From NCBI GenBank assembly GCA_946613135.1, contig CAMOFI010000005.1, forward strand, positions 1 through 40,529: a stretch of 40,529 bases of DNA. The letters run 5' to 3'. Position numbers and translations under genes: made by a program. The notes below the pieces were generated by a model. It was given only the letters and a program-made list of their open reading frames with translations. It was not told the DNA's origin and did not search any database. Shown piece after piece: positions 36,182-40,529 of the stretch (its first letter is position 1; each line of letters starts with the position of its first letter). The stretch is from an uncultured Bacteroidales bacterium. Lineage in GTDB: Bacteria; Bacteroidota; Bacteroidia; Bacteroidales; P3.

Positions 36182-38125
36182 ATGGAAGACAGCACAAATT
36201 TATCGATTTCGAACAATAACGAAACCCTAAATAACAACCTCATGGGCGGAAACTCCTCTGTCGAGTTTGAACCAATCCATGATCAGCCCGCCAAAATAAA
36301 AGTAATTGGTGTCGGTGGTGGTGGTGGCAACGCAGTTAATCACATGTACCGTGAAGGCATACATGGCGTAGAGTTCATAGTATGCAACACCGACGTCAAA
36401 GCTCTCGAGTCAAGCCCCGTTCCTAACAAGATAGTCCTCGGAACTCTTGGCGCCGGCAACAATCCCGAGCATGCACGGAAAATGGCCCTCGAACACAAGG
36501 ACGAGATTCTGCAATCAATCTCCGACGACACACAGATGCTTTTCATCACCGCCGGTATGGGCGGCGGCACAGGAACAGGAGCTGCCCCCGTCGTCGCCGA
36601 ACTGGCCAAAAGCATCAAACTGGCAGACGAGCTCGTGCCTCAAATACTCGTTGTAGCCATCGTGACCGAGCCCTTCGAATTCGAAGGTCCCGTACGTACC
36701 CAGCAGGCAAAGAAAGGCATTGACGAACTGAAAAAACACGTCGACGCAATCCTCGTCATCAACAACGACAACCTGCGCCGCCTTGGCGACATGGACATCG
36801 ACGAAGCCTTTAGCAAAGCCGACGACGTACTTCTCACTGCCGCCAAAGGCATCGCCGAAATCATTACTCGCGGAGGCAAAGTAAACATCGACTTCCGCGA
36901 TGTCAACACCGTCATGCAGAAAAGCGGCACGGCACTCATGGGTACAGGCTCCGGCCACGGCGAAAACCGCGCCATGGAAGCTATCGAAAATGCAGCAACA
37001 TCAGTACTGCTCAACGACAACGACATCCGCGGCGCCAAAAACGTACTGCTATACTTCTCCTACGCTCCAAACCACAAAATCAAGATGGACGAACTCTATG
37101 GCATCACCAACTACGTCAAAGAACGCACCGGCCATACAGCAAACGTCATCTGGGGTAACGGTATGGATGAAGATCTCGACGACGAACTGCGCATCACCCT
37201 CATCGCTACAGGTTTCGAACCGCTGCCTGGCAGAACAGTCATCAACCTCGAACCTCTCGAAGAACCTAAACCCAACGACGAAAAAAAGACTAACGACACC
37301 CAGGAAAAACAGAACACCAAGGATGTCCACGAATCTCCTATCGATGAGAGTGGCATTCACCTGGTTCATCGCGTCGCAACCGAAAACAAAGAAGACACTC
37401 CTGCCAAAGACGAGACTAAACAAGAACCCGCCAACAACACCGACGCCACAAAGCAGGAGAAAGACATCTTCAACAACCCCTCGAACGACGGCCCCAAACG
37501 CTATTTCTCGCTCGACGCCGTCCCTGAACCCTCCGAAGAAACAGAAAACGAGACCACAGACGAAACAAACTCTTTCGAATCCGACGAGAAACAGGAAAAC
37601 AACGACCACCTCAACGGCATCCGTGTCATATCGCGCGAGATAATCCAAAACACACCTCAACAGCAACCTTCAACACCTAAATTCAATATCCAGCAGACCG
37701 AAGCGATGGAGCAGACCAAGCCTGCAGAAAACAACACTCCCAACACTAACACCTACGACGTTTTTGGAGCCTCCTCTCGTGTCGACATTGTGGCCGAAAC
37801 CACAATAGCAAAACCCGCGACACAGCAGCAGGCCCATTCCGAAAGGATAACACAAAACCAGGTGGCACAGGCCCTAAACCCCAGCGAGAGTCTGGACGAC
37901 ATCAAGGCTCGTCAACGCGCCGAACGCATTCGCCGCATGAACGACCTGCTCCGTCACGACCCCGATGGCCCGCGCAAGGTCGAAGAAATGTCAGTCTCCG
38001 AGCTCTCCTCCGAACCCATCTACGAGGCTCCTCACTCTTCCGAAAGCGATGCTGCACGCACACGTGTAAGCGCCAACGGAGGCCTCTCCTCCTCCATGGA
38101 CTTCCTCAACGGACTACCCGACTGA
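36182..38125 (+). CDS. ftsZ: Cell division protein FtsZ with unusually long C-terminal linker
   Basis: The tubulin-like GTPase that forms the Z-ring. The core spans residues ~35-340: VGGGGGNAVNHM, CNTDVKAL, the tubulin signature GMGGGTGTGAAP (126-137) and the catalytic T7 loop NIDFRDVNTVMQ are all present. The ~300 residues after the core are highly charged and low in complexity (N, T, E, D, K, P, Q), making 647 residues in total where 400-450 is common. A final helix-like part (RQRAERIRRMNDLLRH) and a short hydrophobic end (SSSMDFLNGLPD) may be the FtsA-binding tip. It is the last gene of the dcw operon, 139 bp after ftsA. Confidence 0.96.
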   Translation: MEDSTNLSISNNNETLNNNLMGGNSSVEFEPIHDQPAKIKVIGVGGGGGNAVNHMYREGIHGVEFIVCNTDVKALESSPVPNKIVLGTLGAGNNPEHARKMALEHKDEILQSISDDTQMLFITAGMGGGTGTGAAPVVAELAKSIKLADELVPQILVVAIVTEPFEFEGPVRTQQAKKGIDELKKHVDAILVINNDNLRRLGDMDIDEAFSKADDVLLTAAKGIAEIITRGGKVNIDFRDVNTVMQKSGTALMGTGSGHGENRAMEAIENAATSVLLNDNDIRGAKNVLLYFSYAPNHKIKMDELYGITNYVKERTGHTANVIWGNGMDEDLDDELRITLIATGFEPLPGRTVINLEPLEEPKPNDEKKTNDTQEKQNTKDVHESPIDESGIHLVHRVATENKEDTPAKDETKQEPANNTDATKQEKDIFNNPSNDGPKRYFSLDAVPEPSEETENETTDETNSFESDEKQENNDHLNGIRVISREIIQNTPQQQPSTPKFNIQQTEAMEQTKPAENNTPNTNTYDVFGASSRVDIVAETTIAKPATQQQAHSERITQNQVAQALNPSESLDDIKARQRAERIRRMNDLLRHDPDGPRKVEEMSVSELSSEPIYEAPHSSESDAARTRVSANGGLSSSMDFLNGLPD

Positions 38126-38190
38126 TTTTCTCATTCAAAAAAAGCATTACACTAAACAAAAGACAATACATCTTCTCACACTTCATAATG

Positions 38191-38217
38191 AAAAGCGTCC
38201 CCCAAAAGGACGCTTTT
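38191..38217 (+). terminator. Terminator of the dcw operon
   Basis: AAAAGCGTCC (38191-38200) pairs perfectly with GGACGCTTTT (38208-38217) around a 7-nt loop. It lies 66 bp after the ftsZ stop and ends only 14 bp before the next ATG, so it could also act as a hairpin near the start of the following gene. Confidence 0.85.
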
Positions 38218-38231
38218 CTAAACTACAATAG

Positions 38232-39113
38232 ATGAAAAACAAAAAACTCTTTGGAACACTATGCGGCATCGGTGCCGCCATCTGCTACGGAACCAACCCT
38301 ATCGGAGCACAACTATACGCTGAAGGAATGACACCTCCTAACGTGCTGTTCTGGCGCTTTTCGCTGGCTTGGGCCATCATAGCCGTCGTCATGCTATTCA
38401 GGAAAGAATCCTTCAAAGTCACACGTCAGGAGTTTGCAACCCTCTCCGCCCTCGGCATCCTGTTCCTCGCTTCGTCGCTAACCCTCTATGTCAGTTTCAA
38501 ACTGATGGATGTCGGTGTCGCTTCGACAATCTTGTTTGTCTATCCCGTACTTACGGCTGCCATCATGGCTTTGTTTTTTAAAGAGAAAATCACTATTGCC
38601 ACCGCCATATCGATCTTCCTTTCTTTTATCGGAGTAATGCTTCTCTATTGGAACCCTCAAGGCGGAACACTCTCCTCTGCAGGTATCGCCCTTGTACTGA
38701 TATCAGCACTGACCTATGCCATATACATCATACTCATGAACCGGGCCAAATTGCCCATGTCGTCGTTCAAAATCAACTTCTATGTCTTGATATACTGTGC
38801 ACTCGGCAATCTCGCCATAGCACTTGCAGGTGGCGACGGGTTCCAACTGCCCGCCACACTCTACAGTTGGCTACACGTAGCATGGCTTGCCGTCGTACCA
38901 GCCATCCTGGCACTGGTGATGATGGTATATGCCGCAAAATACATCGGCTCAACCCCAACAGCCATCATGGGAGCTCTAGAGCCATTGACAGCAGTACTTA
39001 TCGGCATCTTCCTTTTCGGCGAAACATTCTCGGCAAATCTTGCAATAGGCATCTTGTTGATTTTTAGTGCAGTCATTATCATAGCACTACAAAGTAACAA
39101 AACCAAGCAATAA
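38232..39113 (+). CDS. EamA/DMT family membrane transporter
   Basis: The 293-residue protein has ten hydrophobic segments and two EamA repeats: residues ~5-140 (GIGAAICYGTNPIGAQLYAEGMTPPNVLFWRF...SFIGVMLLYW) and ~150-290 (GIALVLISALTYAIYIILMNR...PTAIMGALEPLTAVLIGIFLFGE). These fit the drug/metabolite transporter superfamily, which exports small metabolites or amino acids. The substrate cannot be assigned. It begins 14 bp after the dcw terminator. The next gene follows after 38 bp, so the two may form an operon, perhaps with mnmA. Confidence 0.88.
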   Translation: MKNKKLFGTLCGIGAAICYGTNPIGAQLYAEGMTPPNVLFWRFSLAWAIIAVVMLFRKESFKVTRQEFATLSALGILFLASSLTLYVSFKLMDVGVASTILFVYPVLTAAIMALFFKEKITIATAISIFLSFIGVMLLYWNPQGGTLSSAGIALVLISALTYAIYIILMNRAKLPMSSFKINFYVLIYCALGNLAIALAGGDGFQLPATLYSWLHVAWLAVVPAILALVMMVYAAKYIGSTPTAIMGALEPLTAVLIGIFLFGETFSANLAIGILLIFSAVIIIALQSNKTKQ

Positions 39114-39151
39114 AAAAGCGTATTAAACGTTAAAAGAATAAAAAACAAGTA

Positions 39152-40279
39152 ATGTCCCATCTAACACTCCTATTCCTGTTCCTAATCGGAGCCATGTCAA
39201 TATCATTCCTGTGCTCCATACTCGAATCAGTGCTGATGTCCACTCCCCTATCCTACATTACCATGCGAGAGGATGCAGGATATCGTCCCGCAACCACCTT
39301 CAAACAATTCAAGACTGACAACGGCAAACCAATTGCAGCAATATTGTCGCTCAACACCATAGCCAACACCATCGGAGCAGCAGGTGTCGGAGCTCAAGCC
39401 ACACAGGCCTTTGGCAACCAATGGTTCGGATTGGTATCTGCGATCACAACAATACTAATCCTCATTTTCTCGGAAATCATCCCGAAAACCATTGGCACAA
39501 CCTATTGGAAAAGACTGATGGGATTCACCTCCCACACAATAAGAATTCTGATTATACTTATGTATCCTCTTGTGCTACTGATCGGTCTGCTTACCAAACT
39601 GTTCTCAGGCAAAGACGACGAGACTGCCGTGAGCCGTGAAGAAGTAGCCGCAATGGCCGATGTGGGCGAAGACGAGGGTGTGCTTAATGAGGATGAAAAC
39701 AAGATTATTCAAAACGTAATAAAACTCGACAATGTCAAAGCCTACGATGTGATGACACCTCACAGCGTTGCCGCCGTGGCTCCCGAATCGATGACACTGC
39801 GCGAGTTCTACAAAGAAGAAGAATACAGCCACTTCAGCCGCATCCCTGTCTATGCCGACGACCCCGAATACATAACCGGATACATATTGCGCAGCGATGC
39901 ACTTGAAGACCTTGCCGAAGACAAGTTCAACAAGCAACTAAAAGAGATCAAACGCGACATACCTCTCTTCAACGAAGAGCAGTCGGTAAGCCACATCTGG
40001 GACTCGTTGCTCAAGCACAAAGAACAGATAGCAATAATCATCGACGAGTATGGTGGATTTCAAGGCATCATCACTCTCGAGGACATCATAGAGACCATTT
40101 TCGGACTCGAGATTATAGACGAAAACGACGAAGTGACCGATATGCAGCAATTCGCACGCGAACGGTGGAAACAACGCCAACGTCGCTTCAAAAGCATTCG
40201 CCTGCCAGACGACTGCGAATGGATAACAGCACCTGACGACAAAACGACGGAGACCACTAAAGAAGAAAAAATGTCATGA
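39152..40279 (+). CDS. CNNM/CorC-like membrane protein with CBS domains
   Basis: The 375-residue protein begins with a DUF21/CNNM transmembrane region (about residues 1-155, three to four helices; [15 protein letters not shown] and [14 protein letters not shown] are family hallmarks). A CBS pair follows at about 195-330 ([44 protein letters not shown]). Family members include the Mg2+/Co2+ efflux-associated CorB/CorC/MpfA proteins. The C-terminal CorC_HlyC domain of many relatives is absent; a charged tail follows instead. The stop overlaps the mnmA start by 4 bp (ATGA at 40276-40279). Confidence 0.9.
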   Translation: MSHLTLLFLFLIGAMSISFLCSILESVLMSTPLSYITMREDAGYRPATTFKQFKTDNGKPIAAILSLNTIANTIGAAGVGAQATQAFGNQWFGLVSAITTILILIFSEIIPKTIGTTYWKRLMGFTSHTIRILIILMYPLVLLIGLLTKLFSGKDDETAVSREEVAAMADVGEDEGVLNEDENKIIQNVIKLDNVKAYDVMTPHSVAAVAPESMTLREFYKEEEYSHFSRIPVYADDPEYITGYILRSDALEDLAEDKFNKQLKEIKRDIPLFNEEQSVSHIWDSLLKHKEQIAIIIDEYGGFQGIITLEDIIETIFGLEIIDENDEVTDMQQFARERWKQRQRRFKSIRLPDDCEWITAPDDKTTETTKEEKMS

Positions 40280-40529
40280 AAATAGCTGCATTAGTATCCG
40301 GTGGAGTCGATAGCTCCGTTGTAGTCCATATGCTGAAAGAACAAGGCTACACACCCGACATTTTCTACATACGTATCGGCATGGAAGCCGAAGACGGCTA
40401 CATCGACTGCCCGGCAGAAGAAGACATCGAAATAACCACCTTCATAGCAAAAAAATACGGTTGCCGCTTCGAAGAGGTCAACCTGCACAATGAGTATTGG
40501 GACAACGTGGTGAGCTACACCATCGAGTC
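40276..40529 (+). CDS. mnmA: tRNA-specific 2-thiouridylase MnmA (partial, N-terminus)
   Basis: The ORF starts in an ATGA overlap with the CNNM gene and runs off the window after 84 codons. The N-terminal ATP-pyrophosphatase PP-loop SGGVDSSV (residues 8-15) is preceded by KIAALV, and [17 protein letters not shown] follows, as in MnmA, which makes 2-thiouridine at position 34 of tRNAs for Lys, Glu and Gln. The segment [35 protein letters not shown] fits the family. Other PP-loop enzymes are less likely. Confidence 0.88.
   Translation, partial: MKIAALVSGGVDSSVVVHMLKEQGYTPDIFYIRIGMEAEDGYIDCPAEEDIEITTFIAKKYGCRFEEVNLHNEYWDNVVSYTIE

Overview
The window looks like a chromosomal segment of a Bacteroidales-type bacterium (phylum Bacteroidota). 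The evidence is a secreted C10 peptidase with a type IX secretion C-terminal sorting domain, an S46 dipeptidyl-peptidase, several promoter-like TAnnTTTG elements (the Bacteroidota -7 consensus) just upstream of genes, few Shine-Dalgarno sequences, and a Bacteroidota-style dcw (division and cell wall) cluster with a FtsL-like protein and a long MraY. I cannot name a genus. No insertion sequence, CRISPR array, rRNA or prophage was seen.

Left region (1-9132): the tail of an unidentified gene overlaps by 4 bp a 700-residue membrane protein of unknown function. An LtaS-like alkaline-phosphatase-fold membrane enzyme and a DUF456 membrane protein follow, then queF (queuosine biosynthesis) on the opposite strand, the T9SS-exported C10 protease, and a minus-strand FucP-like sugar transporter. 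Middle region (9200-19520): a minus-strand ATP synthase cluster holds only atpE-F-H-A-G. The genes for subunits a, beta and epsilon are not next to it. Upstream of it (to the right) lie nadB, a response regulator and a TPR-type sensor kinase, all on the minus strand, then tRNA-Cys(GCA) and a plus-strand SpoU/TrmH-family RNA methyltransferase.

Right region (19718-40529): a minus-strand S46 peptidase diverges from the dcw operon across a 437-bp AT-rich gap. The dcw order is mraZ-rsmH-ftsL-ftsI-murE-mraY-[murD C-domain remnant]-ftsW-murG-murC-ftsQ-ftsA-ftsZ, ended by a clear hairpin terminator. An EamA transporter, a CNNM/CBS membrane protein and the start of mnmA follow.

The dcw genes supply successive steps of lipid II synthesis (MurE, MraY, MurG, MurC), septal polymerisation and cross-linking (FtsW, FtsI), the divisome (FtsL, FtsQ) and the Z-ring (FtsA, FtsZ). 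The most unusual point is the murD position. It holds an intact 181-codon ORF that matches only the C-terminal domain of MurD and has lost the catalytic signature residues, while the N-terminal substrate-binding and central ATPase domains are absent. Other unusual points are a 20-bp-phased triple repeat upstream of mraZ (a candidate MraZ operator), a His/Asp-rich insertion in MurC, very long disordered tails on FtsA and FtsZ, and structured RNA between atpE and atpF.
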